This document shows positions 15,971 to 24,007 of a stretch of DNA of 42,435 nucleotides, piece after piece; positions within the stretch are counted from its first letter, which is position 1; every line of letters starts with the position of its first letter. A model generated the notes under the pieces. It was not told the DNA's origin, searched no databases, and worked only from the letters and a program-made list of their open reading frames with translations. The position numbers and the translations under genes are program-made. The DNA lies in the NCBI RefSeq assembly GCF_002860285.1, contig NZ_PGVF01000030.1, positions 1 through 42,435 on the forward strand, read 5' to 3'. This DNA is from Bacillus sp. M6-12. GTDB lineage: Bacteria > Bacillota > Bacilli > Bacillales > DSM-1321.

Positions 15971-16789
15971 ATGTCATTAGAGCCGAAAGAGCTGCTTCAG
16001 CAGGAACTATCTTTTATTGAAAAGTGGGAAGGCGATCAGAAAGGGTTATGGTTCTGGGAGCGGCTCGGCCGCCTCCCTTTTAAAATACTTGATAAGCTGA
16101 CCCCTGCCTTTATCCAAAATAAAATAGGGGCTATGCTTGATGAATTGGGAAGCTTTATCCAAAATGGCGGCCAGTATTTAACCAACGAAAAAAATGTGCT
16201 GGAAAAAATTCAGCAGCAATCGCCGGAGAGGCAGATTATGCAAATATCTGACGTTCAACAAGTTCCGCTGGCGGTCATGGCTGCCGTCAGCGAGGGTATC
16301 AGAAAAAACCGCGGCAAGGCTGCTACTGTACAAGGTGCGGCAACAGGTTTAGGCGGGCTATTCACCTTGGCTTTGGACATCCCGGTGCTGCTTGGTTTAT
16401 CTTTAAAAACCTTGCAGGAAATTGCCATTATCCACGGTTATGATCCAAATGATCGGGCAGAGCGAATGTTTATAGTCAAATGCCTCCAATTTACTTCTGC
16501 TGATATTGTCGGCAAGGAAGCAATTTTAAATGAATTGTCCTTCTATAATACAAATGGCAGCAGGCCAAAGGAAATGATGTCCCAGCTTCAGGGATGGCGG
16601 GAAGTGGTCTACACTTATCGTGATCAATTCGGCTGGAAAAAGCTGCTTCAGATGGTCCCGGTAGCTGGAATGGTGTTCGGAGCACTCACCAATCGGTCAA
16701 TGGTCCATGATATTGCAGAAACAGGCACAATGCTATACAGAAAGCGGCGAATCCTTGATCGTTTAAAAGAACTTGAGGAAAAATCATGA
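15971..16789 (+). CDS. EcsC-family protein
   Basis: A 272-residue protein of the EcsC family (PF12787), named after the third gene of the B. subtilis ecs operon and of unknown activity. The family core is visible in the middle: a glycine-rich hydrophobic segment GAATGLGGLFTLALDIPVLL (about residues 123-142) followed by SLKTLQEIAIIHGYDPNDRAER. A second hydrophobic glycine stretch, VPVAGMVFGALTNRSMVHDI, lies near the C-terminus. AAAGGAG lies about 11 bases before the ATG, a rather long spacing. The stop codon overlaps the start of the relic gene at 16786. A role in alanine metabolism is not indicated beyond position. Confidence 0.85.
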   Translation: MSLEPKELLQQELSFIEKWEGDQKGLWFWERLGRLPFKILDKLTPAFIQNKIGAMLDELGSFIQNGGQYLTNEKNVLEKIQQQSPERQIMQISDVQQVPLAVMAAVSEGIRKNRGKAATVQGAATGLGGLFTLALDIPVLLGLSLKTLQEIAIIHGYDPNDRAERMFIVKCLQFTSADIVGKEAILNELSFYNTNGSRPKEMMSQLQGWREVVYTYRDQFGWKKLLQMVPVAGMVFGALTNRSMVHDIAETGTMLYRKRRILDRLKELEEKS

Positions 16790-17060
16790 AAGTCATAACT
16801 TTGTGCGGTTCAGGCAAACCGAAGCCGGTCTAACATTACAAGGCTATATTATAATAAGCGTTAGATTCTTTTAAAAAGGTATAGAGATTACAAAGGAACA
16901 AGAAGAAATGTTTGGAGAAATGCATCTATCGATAAATTGATATGTAAGATGAAATATTCGTTTATCGATGCTCATGGCTACATTGGCGAAAGTACAAAAA
17001 AAGAGATTGATTATGCCAAAAGAAAAGGAAAAGCTTGCGTTACCTTTCCGGTATATAGGC
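16786..17060 (+). pseudogene. Relic of a small DUF4406-like (deoxyribosyltransferase-fold) gene
   Basis: Pieces of one small protein appear in order but in different frames. MKVITLCGSGKP starts at 16786 with an ATGA overlap on the EcsC-family stop; GLTLQGYIIISVRFF then GIEITKEQEEMFGEMHLSIN follow in the next frame; finally SFIDAHGYIGESTKKEIDYA, then KRKGKA, appears in another. The order and motifs (MKVITLCGS at the start, GYIGESTKKEI before the last helix) match a short family with a nucleoside 2-deoxyribosyltransferase-like fold, often annotated DUF4406 or hypothetical. At least two frameshifts, in-frame stops and a missing segment show long-standing decay. The family name is from memory. 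Confidence 0.6.
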
Positions 17061-17067
17061 TATTTCA

Positions 17068-17107
17068 GGAGGCTTTGTGGAATTCCACAAAGCCTCCCTT
17101 TTATATT
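17068..17107 (+). terminator. Terminator between the relic gene and ald
   Basis: A perfect 13-bp stem GGAGGCTTTGTGG / CCACAAAGCCTCC around AATT, followed by CTTTTATATT. It ends the adeR/EcsC/relic transcription before ald, implying that ald has its own promoter in 17100-17175; a TATACT near 17145 is a possible -10. Confidence 0.85.
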
Positions 17108-17191
17108 CTCAACATTGCACAAACAAACCTTTAGCATTTCACCGTATACTTTTCGTACAAGGGGATTTTTAATTTTTGGAGGTATATGTAT

Positions 17192-18322
17192 ATGCGTATT
17201 GGTATTCCTAAAGAGATTAAGAACAATGAAAATCGTGTCGCGATCACTCCTGCTGGTGTGGTTGCCTTAGCTTCAAAGCATGAAGTTTATATTGAAAAAG
17301 ATGCAGGCATGGGAAGCGGCTTCACAAATGATGCTTATATGGCTGCAGGTGCTGTCATCGTTGAAACAGCAAAGGATGTTTGGGAAACGGCTGAAATGAT
17401 CATGAAGGTAAAAGAGCCGCTGCCAAGCGAATATGGTTATTTCCGTAAAGGTCTAATACTGTTTACTTATCTTCACCTTGCTGCAGAGCCTGAACTTGCT
17501 CAAGCCTTAAAAGACAGCTCTGTCTTAGCTATCGCTTATGAAACGGTTTCAGTTAACAATACCCTCCCGCTATTAACACCAATGAGTGAAGTAGCCGGCC
17601 GTATGGCAGCTCAAATCGGCGCACAATTCCTTGAAAAGCCTAAAGGCGGAAAAGGTATTCTGCTAAGCGGCGTTCCAGGGGTAAAGCGCGGAAAAGTGAC
17701 AATTATCGGCGGTGGAGTAGTAGGAACAAATGCTGCAAAATTGGCTGTTGGCCTTGGCGCAGATGTTACTCTAATTGACTTGAATCCTGATCGCCTTCGC
17801 CAGCTGGATGATATTTTTGGCAACCAGATTACTACATTGATTTCTAATCCATTCAATGTAGCTCAGGCAGTTGCTGAATCTGATCTTGTTATCGGTGCAG
17901 TTCTGATTCCAGGTGCAAAAGCTCCGAAGCTTGTTACGGAGGAAATGGTTAAATCTATGTCTCCGGGGTCAGTTATTGTTGACGTTGCAATTGACCAAGG
18001 CGGTATTTTTGAAACGGTTGACCACATAACAACACATGACAACCCAACATATGTAAAACATGGCGTAGTACATTACGCAGTTGCGAATATGCCTGGAGCT
18101 GTTCCGCAGACTTCCACAATCGCACTTACTAATGTGACAGTTCCGTATGCGCTGGAAATTGCTAATAAAGGTGCAGTTACAGCTATCCGCGAAAATGCAG
18201 CTCTTGCAAAAGGTGTTAACGTGGCAAACGGCGAGATTACGTTTAAAGCAGTAGCGCACGATCTCGGATTCACTTATGTACCGGTCGAAGAAGCTTTGGA
18301 AAACGATAGTGTAAATGCATAA
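17192..18322 (+). CDS. ald: Alanine dehydrogenase
   Basis: NAD-dependent interconversion of L-alanine with pyruvate and ammonia; cytosolic, used for alanine catabolism and sporulation in Bacillus. The 376-residue protein starts MRIGIPKEIKNNENRVAITP. Catalytic Lys74 (in VKEP) and His95 (in YLHLAA) are present, then the Rossmann motif IIGGGVVGTNAAKLAVGLGA with the NAD-binding Asp of LIDLN. VDVAIDQGG holds the late catalytic Asp, and HYAVANMPGAVPQTST is a family hallmark. Two ATGs compete: 17186 is 3 bases after GGAGG, while 17192 is 9 bases after and matches the family N-terminus, so I chose 17192. A repeat element begins immediately after the TAA. Confidence 0.97.
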   Translation: MRIGIPKEIKNNENRVAITPAGVVALASKHEVYIEKDAGMGSGFTNDAYMAAGAVIVETAKDVWETAEMIMKVKEPLPSEYGYFRKGLILFTYLHLAAEPELAQALKDSSVLAIAYETVSVNNTLPLLTPMSEVAGRMAAQIGAQFLEKPKGGKGILLSGVPGVKRGKVTIIGGGVVGTNAAKLAVGLGADVTLIDLNPDRLRQLDDIFGNQITTLISNPFNVAQAVAESDLVIGAVLIPGAKAPKLVTEEMVKSMSPGSVIVDVAIDQGGIFETVDHITTHDNPTYVKHGVVHYAVANMPGAVPQTSTIALTNVTVPYALEIANKGAVTAIRENAALAKGVNVANGEITFKAVAHDLGFTYVPVEEALENDSVNA

Positions 18323-18519
18323 AGAAAAGCGGAAACGCCCTGACCCAAGGAACGTCAACTAAAGTCTTGCACGTCCTGTGCCAAACGTCGACTCCAGCAC
18401 ATCCTCACAAAGCTGGCCGCTTTATTTCGTGCGATGTATCGCTGCCGTAGTGTTCCTTGTCCTGTACGTCGGGGCTGGGCGCTGCAGCTAGACATAAGTA
18501 CTTGTTAAAAAAGTTATAC
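18323..18519. repeat. Modular repeat copy after ald
   Basis: Begins AGAAAAGCGGAAACGCCC directly after the ald stop codon. It carries the first module (GGAACGTC...GTGCCAAACGTCGAC, CTTTATTTCGTGCGATG) and ends GGGCGCTGCAGCTAGACA plus the tail GTACTTGTTAAA...TTATAC. The second module found in other copies is absent. A GCACGTCCTGTGC hairpin is preserved. Confidence 0.88.
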
Positions 18520-18537
18520 TATCATATTTATTATTAA

Positions 18538-18562
18538 AGCCAGGGGCCGAGTGCCTCTGGCT
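18538..18562. terminator. Terminator shared by ald and proC
   Basis: The stem AGCCAGGGGC / GCCTCTGGCT with a 5-nt loop and one mismatch is followed by ATTTGTTTG, a modest U-tail. It sits beyond the repeat, about 215 bp after the ald stop, and about 60 bp past the proC stop in the other direction. Confidence 0.65.
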
Positions 18563-18621
18563 ATTTGTTTGAATTGGATTTGCCTTACGGCTGAAATTGG
18601 CTAAAAACATCGCCAGCCAAT

Positions 18622-19434
18622 CTATTTTCCCCCGGCTAACTGTTTGATTTTTTTTGTACAGCTTTCCATCGCCGAAAGGATGGCTCCTCTGAATCCGCTG
18701 CTTTCAAGATCAGCAACAGCTTCAATGGTTGCTCCTCCGGGCGTACAAACATCATCTTTCAGGGAACCGGGATGCCTTCCGGTTTCCAATACCATTTTTG
18801 CCGCTCCCAAAACAGCCTGTGCCGCAAGCCTGTATGCCTGGTCTCGCGGAATCCCCTGCCGGACACCGCCATCTGCCAATGCTTCAATAAACATAAACGC
18901 ATAGGCTGGAGAGGATCCGCTGATTGCAGGAATTGCATCCATTAGCTCCTCCGCCACTATCTCTGTTTTCCCTATGCTGCCCAAAATTTCTACGACTGCC
19001 TCTAAATCATCCATTGTTACCGATTCATTTGCACATAGTGCGGTCATTCCTTCTCCAACGAGGGAAGGCGTATTTGGCATAGTCCGGACTGCCTTTACTT
19101 TCCTGCCGAATCCGTCTTCTATATCAGCTAGGGTTATTCCAGCGGCAATCATTACAATAATAGCTTCTGAATGAACAGCTTCTTTTATCTCTGTGATCAC
19201 TTTTTTATAAAGGCCGGGTTTCACTGCTAAAAAAAGCACATCGGCAAATTCAGCAATCTCTCTATTATTTTTCGTTCCTATTATCCCAAATGTATCTTTT
19301 GCTTTTGCAAGGGTTTCGTCCGTTGCAGCACTCAATTTGACTTGCTGCGGGGCTGCTATTCCAGATTTAAGGATTCCGGCTAGAATCGCCTGCCCCATCT
19401 TTCCGAAGCCGATAAAGCCAATTTTTTTATCCAT
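18622..19434 (-). CDS. proC: Pyrroline-5-carboxylate reductase
   Basis: Last step of proline synthesis: NAD(P)H reduction of pyrroline-5-carboxylate. The N-terminal dinucleotide site IGFIGFGKMGQAILAGILKS is at residues 5-24, and FLAVKPG and RTMPNTP follow. The P5CR signature AISGSSPAYAFMFIEALADG is in the C-terminal half, with the end region DDVCTPGGATIEAV. The frame is open from ATG 19482, but ATG 19434 gives 270 residues, the family length, and puts MDKKIGFIG at the start; the ribosome binding site is weak (GGATGGG). Bacilli often have several paralogues (ProI, ProG, ProH), and I cannot say which this is. Confidence 0.93.
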   Translation of the reverse strand: MDKKIGFIGFGKMGQAILAGILKSGIAAPQQVKLSAATDETLAKAKDTFGIIGTKNNREIAEFADVLFLAVKPGLYKKVITEIKEAVHSEAIIVMIAAGITLADIEDGFGRKVKAVRTMPNTPSLVGEGMTALCANESVTMDDLEAVVEILGSIGKTEIVAEELMDAIPAISGSSPAYAFMFIEALADGGVRQGIPRDQAYRLAAQAVLGAAKMVLETGRHPGSLKDDVCTPGGATIEAVADLESSGFRGAILSAMESCTKKIKQLAGGK

Positions 19435-19524
19435 AGTATCCCATCCGTTTCCATGTTCAGTATGGTATCCATTATACGGCAAAAATACAAAACGACAGTA
19501 GGATGAACTGCCGTTTTATGTGCA

Positions 19525-19986
19525 TTAATTAAATTTGTGGCCGGTCGCTGCTATAGCCCGCTTAATGATGCCTGCTTGCTGGCGCAAATCTCCCATTCCC
19601 TGAAAGTGCAGATAAAGGACACGCGGTTCCTCATTGATCATATGATTATGTATCGCAGAAACCTCTATCTTCCCTTTTCTTAACTCGTCCACAACAGCGT
19701 TCACTTCGTCTTCCATTAAAGGCATTTCACCCATTACTGCTGTTTTTCCATCTATATTTTCAAATCCTAAATGAAAAAGCAAACCCATCGTTTCAGGAGA
19801 TAATTTTATCCCCATATGAGATACATTAAGATTCTTTCTAACAATTTCAACTTTGCAAATGCCTTTCTCTTCTTCGACCTTTGTTTCAAATATCTCCTCG
19901 AGCATCATACAATTGGTCTGGGCGGATACTTTTGCGGGAATAATCAGGGAAAAGCATAATAAAGACAAAAACAGGATATGTTTCAT
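19525..19986 (-). CDS. Secreted DUF1259-family protein
   Basis: A 153-residue exported protein. A Sec signal peptide covers residues 1-22 (MKHILFLSLLCFSLIIPAKV, cleavage after VSA). One DUF1259 (LpqO/LppY-like) domain follows, with the diagnostic block FENIDGKTAVMGEMPLMEDE (residues about 75-94) and a histidine pair in SAIHNHMINEEP followed by LYLHFQGMGD. Many relatives carry two tandem DUF1259 domains; only one is present here. AAGGAGGTGACG gives a perfect ribosome binding site at the ATG. The function is unknown; the HNH-like histidines may bind metal. Confidence 0.82.
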   Translation of the reverse strand: MKHILFLSLLCFSLIIPAKVSAQTNCMMLEEIFETKVEEEKGICKVEIVRKNLNVSHMGIKLSPETMGLLFHLGFENIDGKTAVMGEMPLMEDEVNAVVDELRKGKIEVSAIHNHMINEEPRVLYLHFQGMGDLRQQAGIIKRAIAATGHKFN

Positions 19987-20211
19987 ACGTCACCTCCTTA
20001 ACCTTATTATTTGAATACGAAGTATTATTTATCCGGATTTAATGGAATGGTGAAATGCTAAGTTACCAGTTTCACTAAACCGCATATTCACGTTACCGGG
20101 ATACCTTTTTTTCCAAAAGGAGTTTTTTTCGCATACCGCATTCAAGCTCAATTTTGATATCCTCTCATACGGGTATACAATGGAGACAGCATAAAAAAAG
20201 GAGCATATAGG

Positions 20212-20826
20212 ATGCAGAAACCACACGCTTTTTCACCAGTTTCCAGAGAATTTTTTAACAGGCCGACTCTAGAGATGGCAAAGAAATTGCTTGGCTGCCT
20301 GCTTGTAAAGGAAACAGAGGACGGGATTGCCGCAGGTTATATCGTAGAAACGGAAGCCTATATTGGACCCGGAGATAGGGCAGCACACAGCTTTGAGAAC
20401 AGAAGAACGAAAAGAACGGAAATTATGTTCGCCGATTCTGGCTATGTCTATACATATCTCATGCATACCCATTGCCTCGTAAATGTAGTAAGCGGCGGGG
20501 CCGAAAATCCCGAGGCCGTGCTAATCAGGGCAATTGAACCGTTTTACGGCACAGAATTAATGAGCGAAAGAAGATGCGGGTCATTAGGAAAAAATATCGC
20601 CAATGGTCCGGGCAAGCTGACAAAGGCGCTCGGAATCTCGATGGACGATTATGGGCATCCGCTTTGGCAGCCCCCTCTCTTTATTGCTGAGGGTACTGCT
20701 CCCGACAGCATAACGAAAGGAAAGCGGATCGGGATAGACAATTCCGGAGAAGCCAGGGACTACCTCTGGCGTTTCTGGATTACAGGAAACCAATTTGTAT
20801 CCAGGCATCGCAAAGAGGAGAAATAA
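20212..20826 (+). CDS. mpg: 3-methyladenine DNA glycosylase (AAG/Mpg family)
   Basis: Removes alkylated and deaminated purines from DNA, starting base excision repair. The 204-residue protein has the AAG fold: FFNRPTLEMAKKLLGCLLV at the start, then the catalytic-Glu motif IVETEAYIGPGDRAAHSF. The intercalating and substrate pocket block YVYTYLMHTHCLVNVVSG follows, then EAVLIRAIEP and NGPGKLTKALGI. AAGGAG is 8 bases before the ATG. It is related to B. subtilis YxlJ. A repeat element starts at the last base of its TAA codon. It is divergent from the DUF1259 gene. Confidence 0.94.
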   Translation: MQKPHAFSPVSREFFNRPTLEMAKKLLGCLLVKETEDGIAAGYIVETEAYIGPGDRAAHSFENRRTKRTEIMFADSGYVYTYLMHTHCLVNVVSGGAENPEAVLIRAIEPFYGTELMSERRCGSLGKNIANGPGKLTKALGISMDDYGHPLWQPPLFIAEGTAPDSITKGKRIGIDNSGEARDYLWRFWITGNQFVSRHRKEEK

Positions 20827-21206
20827 GAAAAGCAGAAGCGCCCTGACCCAAGGAACGTCGACTAAAGTCTGGCACGTCCTGTGCCAAACGTCGACGCCAG
20901 CACATCCTCACAAAGCTGCCGCTTTGTTTCGTGCGATGGGTCGCTGCCGAGCGTTCCTTGTCCTGTGCAAGTCCGACAAGAATGAGACAAGCGCTGACAG
21001 AAGGCGCTCTTTGCCTTCCGAAGTGATTGGCTTATGTCCTCGAGGCCGACTTAAACCGCCACGTCCTGTGGCGACGTCGGCACTAGCACGTCCTCACAAA
21101 GCTGACGCTTTGTTTCGTGCGATGTATCGCTGCCGTAGCGTTCCTTGTCCTGTACGTCGGGGCTGGGCGCTGGAGCTAGACAACTGTACTTGTTAAACAG
21201 TTATAC
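20826..21206. repeat. Full-length modular repeat copy after mpg
   Basis: The longest copy (about 380 bp), starting at the final A of the mpg stop codon. Module 1 (GGAACGTCGAC to GCGTTCCTTGTCCTGTG) is followed by module 2 (GTCCGACAAG, GCGCTGACAGAAGGCGCT, CGACTTAAACCGCCAC, GTGGCGACGTCGGCAC). A second copy of the right half of module 1 comes next, then GGGCGCTGGAGCTAGACA and the AT-rich tail. Several strong hairpins are predicted. Open frames here (for example 20795-21196) are repeat artefacts. Confidence 0.9.
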
Positions 21207-21293
21207 TTATCTCATAATTAAAAGCGTCTATTCATTTTCGCTATTAGTTATTACAATTATGTAAAACTGTATATTTAGCAAGAAGGAGGATAA

Positions 21294-22073
21294 ATGATGA
21301 GTGTCGGATCACGTTTTATCCTGGCATTAATTCTTTTTTTGCTAGTCCTGTCCGGCTGTTCGGCGAAGGAAGATAGTAATACGAATACAGAATTGACAAT
21401 TTCAGCAGCCGCCAGTCTGCAGAATGCCTTACAAGATATAAAAAAAGATTTCGAGAAAGAACATCCTGCTATCAAACTAAACTTTAACTTTGGAGCTTCA
21501 GGGACACTGCAGCAGCAAATTTCCCAAGGAGCTCCAGTCGATATTTTTTTCTCTGCTGCAGAAGACAAGTTTGATAAACTGGTGCAGGACGGTCTGATCG
21601 AAAAGAAAAAAGCAGCAGATCTTGTTGGAAATGAGCTTGTGGCGGTTACTCAAAAGGGTTCGAATAAAGGAATTACTAGCTTTGAGGAGCTTACCAAAGC
21701 TGAAAAAATCTCGGTAGGTACACCAGAATCTGTACCAGCTGGAACCTACGCTAAGGAAACATTGGAAAACTTACAAATCTGGCAAGATCTCGAAGGAAAA
21801 ATCGTTTATGCCAAAGACGTCCGCCAAGTGCTTACATATGCAGAAACAGGAAATGTTGATGCAGGAATTGTATACAAAACAGATGCTTTAATATCAAATA
21901 AAGTTGAGATTGCTGCAACGGCTAAGAAAAATAGCCACTCGCCTATTATTTATCCAGCGGGAATCATTAAAAACAGTTCCCATCCTAAAGAAGCTGAATT
22001 ATTTTATAACTTTCTGCTAAGTGATAAATCCTTGGCGGCTCTGGAAAAGTACGGTTTTTATAAAATACAATGA
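21294..22073 (+). CDS. modA: Molybdate ABC transporter substrate-binding lipoprotein
   Basis: A 259-residue extracellular lipoprotein that binds molybdate (or tungstate). Lipobox LSGC with Cys22 follows a hydrophobic signal. The ModA pattern is clear: ISAAASLQNALQDI (oxyanion-binding serines), NFGASGTLQQQISQGAPVDI, FFSAAEDKFDKLV, then VPAGTYAKETLENL and VDAGIVYKTDAL. AAGGAGG lies before ATG 21294 (a second ATG follows at once). No modB or modC is adjacent; the next gene is convergent and unrelated. Either the permease and ATPase are elsewhere or this is an orphan receptor. It starts 88 bp after a repeat element. Confidence 0.93.
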   Translation: MMSVGSRFILALILFLLVLSGCSAKEDSNTNTELTISAAASLQNALQDIKKDFEKEHPAIKLNFNFGASGTLQQQISQGAPVDIFFSAAEDKFDKLVQDGLIEKKKAADLVGNELVAVTQKGSNKGITSFEELTKAEKISVGTPESVPAGTYAKETLENLQIWQDLEGKIVYAKDVRQVLTYAETGNVDAGIVYKTDALISNKVEIAATAKKNSHSPIIYPAGIIKNSSHPKEAELFYNFLLSDKSLAALEKYGFYKIQ

Positions 22074-22134
22074 CTAAAAAGGGAATTCCCTTCCCCGTGC
22101 TTAATACTCCTTCTGTCATGAGAGGAAGTCTGAA

Positions 22135-22800
22135 CTAAAGTGAATTCAAAATTTCTTTCCCTTCATTTTTAGGGCTATTTACAAGGGTGGAAACTGGATA
22201 TGCCACCATTGCGTTCGAATCAAATGGCAAAAGAATCGGCTTTAATAAGCGACCGTCAGTATTTTCCGGGTTCAGCCATTCTTTTTCCGCTTCTTTTGTC
22301 AGGATGACAGGCATCCGGTGATGAATTTCCTGCATTAATTCATTTGCCTCAGTAGTAATAATTGTGCAGGTGTGGAGGGTTTGCCCGTCCCTTTGCCAGC
22401 TGTCCCACAGCCCCGCAAAGGCAAACGGCTCCCCGCTTTTAAGCCTAATATGGAATGGCTGCTTATTCTTTTCAGCCTTCTTCCATTCATAAAATCCATC
22501 GGCCGGGATCAGGCAGCGCCTTTTGGAGAGAAGACGTTTAAAGCTCACCTTCTCATCCAGGGTTTCGGCCCTCGCGTTAATCATTTTATAGCCGATTTTC
22601 GGATCGTTTGCCCAGGAAGGGACAAGCCCCCATTTTAAATATCCTCCTTTATTTCCTTTGGAACCCCGTACAATAGCGATCACTTCCTGGCTTGGAGCGA
22701 TATTATAACGGGCAGTAAATTCGGCATCCACAAGCTCAGCCAGCTCAAATCGTTCATAAAGTTGTGTTAAATCTGAAAAAAGATTATAGCGTCCGCACAT
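22135..22800 (-). CDS. SRAP-family abasic-site shielding protein (YedK/HMCES-like)
   Basis: Forms a covalent thiazolidine link with abasic sites in single-stranded DNA, protecting them. The 221-residue protein has the invariant MCGRY start, so Cys2 becomes N-terminal after Met removal. The other active-site residues align by position with E. coli YedK: Asn75 in MINARAETLDEK, Glu105 in DGFYEWKK and His160 in EIHHRMPVIL. It is also known as the SOS response-associated peptidase family (B. subtilis YoqW, YobE). No LexA box was identified by eye upstream. It is convergent with modA. Confidence 0.94.
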   Translation of the reverse strand: MCGRYNLFSDLTQLYERFELAELVDAEFTARYNIAPSQEVIAIVRGSKGNKGGYLKWGLVPSWANDPKIGYKMINARAETLDEKVSFKRLLSKRRCLIPADGFYEWKKAEKNKQPFHIRLKSGEPFAFAGLWDSWQRDGQTLHTCTIITTEANELMQEIHHRMPVILTKEAEKEWLNPENTDGRLLKPILLPFDSNAMVAYPVSTLVNSPKNEGKEILNSL

Positions 22801-23027
22801 AATACTCTCCCCTCTTTCCAGCTTATTGAAGAATTTTGATATGTATTAAATATAAGCTCTATTACTTAATCATAGATCATTCTCACCATTCGCATCTATT
22901 AATTAACCTCTTTCCCCTAAAACTTTATCAAAACAAACGCTCCCTTTCGCTTTTTTTATGGTTTTCTAGTAGAATAAGGTAGTTCAATTTGTAACATTTT
23001 GCAGTATTTTTTTACATTTCGTTTATG

Positions 23028-23055
23028 TTGAAAAATATTTGGACAGGTGTAAAAT
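23028..23055 (+). promoter_or_regulatory. Candidate sigma-A promoter of the PhnD-type transporter operon
   Basis: TTGAAA (23028-23033), a 16-bp spacer, then TAAAAT (23050-23055), 36 bp before the start codon. The AT-rich region 22801-23027 upstream shows no clear operator or riboswitch. Confidence 0.5.
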
Positions 23056-23091
23056 CGTATAAGCATTTAATTGAAAAGGAAGGTTTATGCT

Positions 23092-23997
23092 ATGAAAAAA
23101 TTATTATCGATCCTCTTTGGCCTGGTTTTGCTTAGTGCCGTTGCAGCAGGATGTGGAACAAAAGAAGAAGATCAGGATGCCAAGAGTGATAAAGGTAACG
23201 AACAAACAGATGCCGTTTTTAAAATAGGGGCAATTCCTGACCAAAACGCTGCAGATTTAAACAGAAGTATGGGCGAACTTGCGGACTATTTAAGCAAGGA
23301 AACCGGATTTAAGGTTGAATATGTTCCTTCTGTAGATTATGCCGCTTTGGTTACTGCCTTTGAACGGGGAGAAATTCATCTTGCCTGGTTTGGGGGTCTG
23401 ACAGGCGTCCAGGCACGCAGCTTGGTGCCAGAAGCAGAAGCTATTGCGCAAAGACCAATGGACAAAGAATTCCATTCTGTATTTATTGCAAACAGCGAAA
23501 CAGGTATTAAGAAGTTAGAAGATGTTAAAGGAAAAAGTTTTACATTTGGAAGTGAAAGCTCTACATCCGGTCATTTAATGCCTCGTTACTATATGGAGGA
23601 AGCAGGAATTAATCCGGATAAAGATTTAAATGGGGCGCCCAACTATTCAGGATCACATGACAAAACATATAAACTAGTTGAATCTGGGGCATTCCAATCA
23701 GGTGTTTTAAATGAGCAAGTGTGGAAAAGTGCGATTGCCGAGAAGCTGGTAGATACAAATAAAGTGAAAGTAATCAATACGACACCTGCTTATTTTGATT
23801 ACAATTGGACAATTAACGATGTTACTGGCGAATTTGGAAAAGACGCAAAGGATAAAGTAAAAGAATCGCTTCTTTCTATCAGCGGGGAGCAAGAGGAAAT
23901 TATGTCGTTATTCGGTTCCGATTCTTTCATCGAAACAAATAATGGTAATTACAAAGCGATAGAGGAAGTTGCAAAAGAACTGAAGATTATCAAGTAG
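23092..23997 (+). CDS. PhnD-family oxyanion-binding lipoprotein
   Basis: A 301-residue ABC substrate-binding protein. Signal and lipobox: MKKLLSILFGLVLLSAVAAGC, Cys21. The mature part belongs to the PhnD/PtxB/SsuA-like family (AIPDQNAADLNRSMGELADY), with LAWFGGLTGVQA and FTFGSESSTSGHLMPRYYM lining the usual anion site. The LAWFGGLTGVQA variant is one I associate with the subgroup annotated as putative selenate binding, not classic phosphonate binding; this is from memory. The frame is open from TTG 23071, but ATG 23092 has AAAAGGAAGG 8 bases upstream and a proper signal peptide. It is first of four co-oriented transport genes. Confidence 0.88.
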   Translation: MKKLLSILFGLVLLSAVAAGCGTKEEDQDAKSDKGNEQTDAVFKIGAIPDQNAADLNRSMGELADYLSKETGFKVEYVPSVDYAALVTAFERGEIHLAWFGGLTGVQARSLVPEAEAIAQRPMDKEFHSVFIANSETGIKKLEDVKGKSFTFGSESSTSGHLMPRYYMEEAGINPDKDLNGAPNYSGSHDKTYKLVESGAFQSGVLNEQVWKSAIAEKLVDTNKVKVINTTPAYFDYNWTINDVTGEFGKDAKDKVKESLLSISGEQEEIMSLFGSDSFIETNNGNYKAIEEVAKELKIIK

Positions 23998-24007
23998 GTG
24001 AATTGTA

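Noticed and set aside
16968..17270. 100-codon frame running into ald
   Set aside because: It spans a strong terminator hairpin and overlaps ald in another frame; it is explained by the relic gene and non-coding DNA.
20795..21196. 133-codon open frame after mpg
   Set aside because: It starts inside mpg and runs through the repeat element; its protein has no family character and mirrors repeat sequence.
22081..22095. Palindrome AGGGAATTCCCT between modA and the SRAP gene as a terminator
   Set aside because: It has no loop and no U-run, so it is not a credible terminator.
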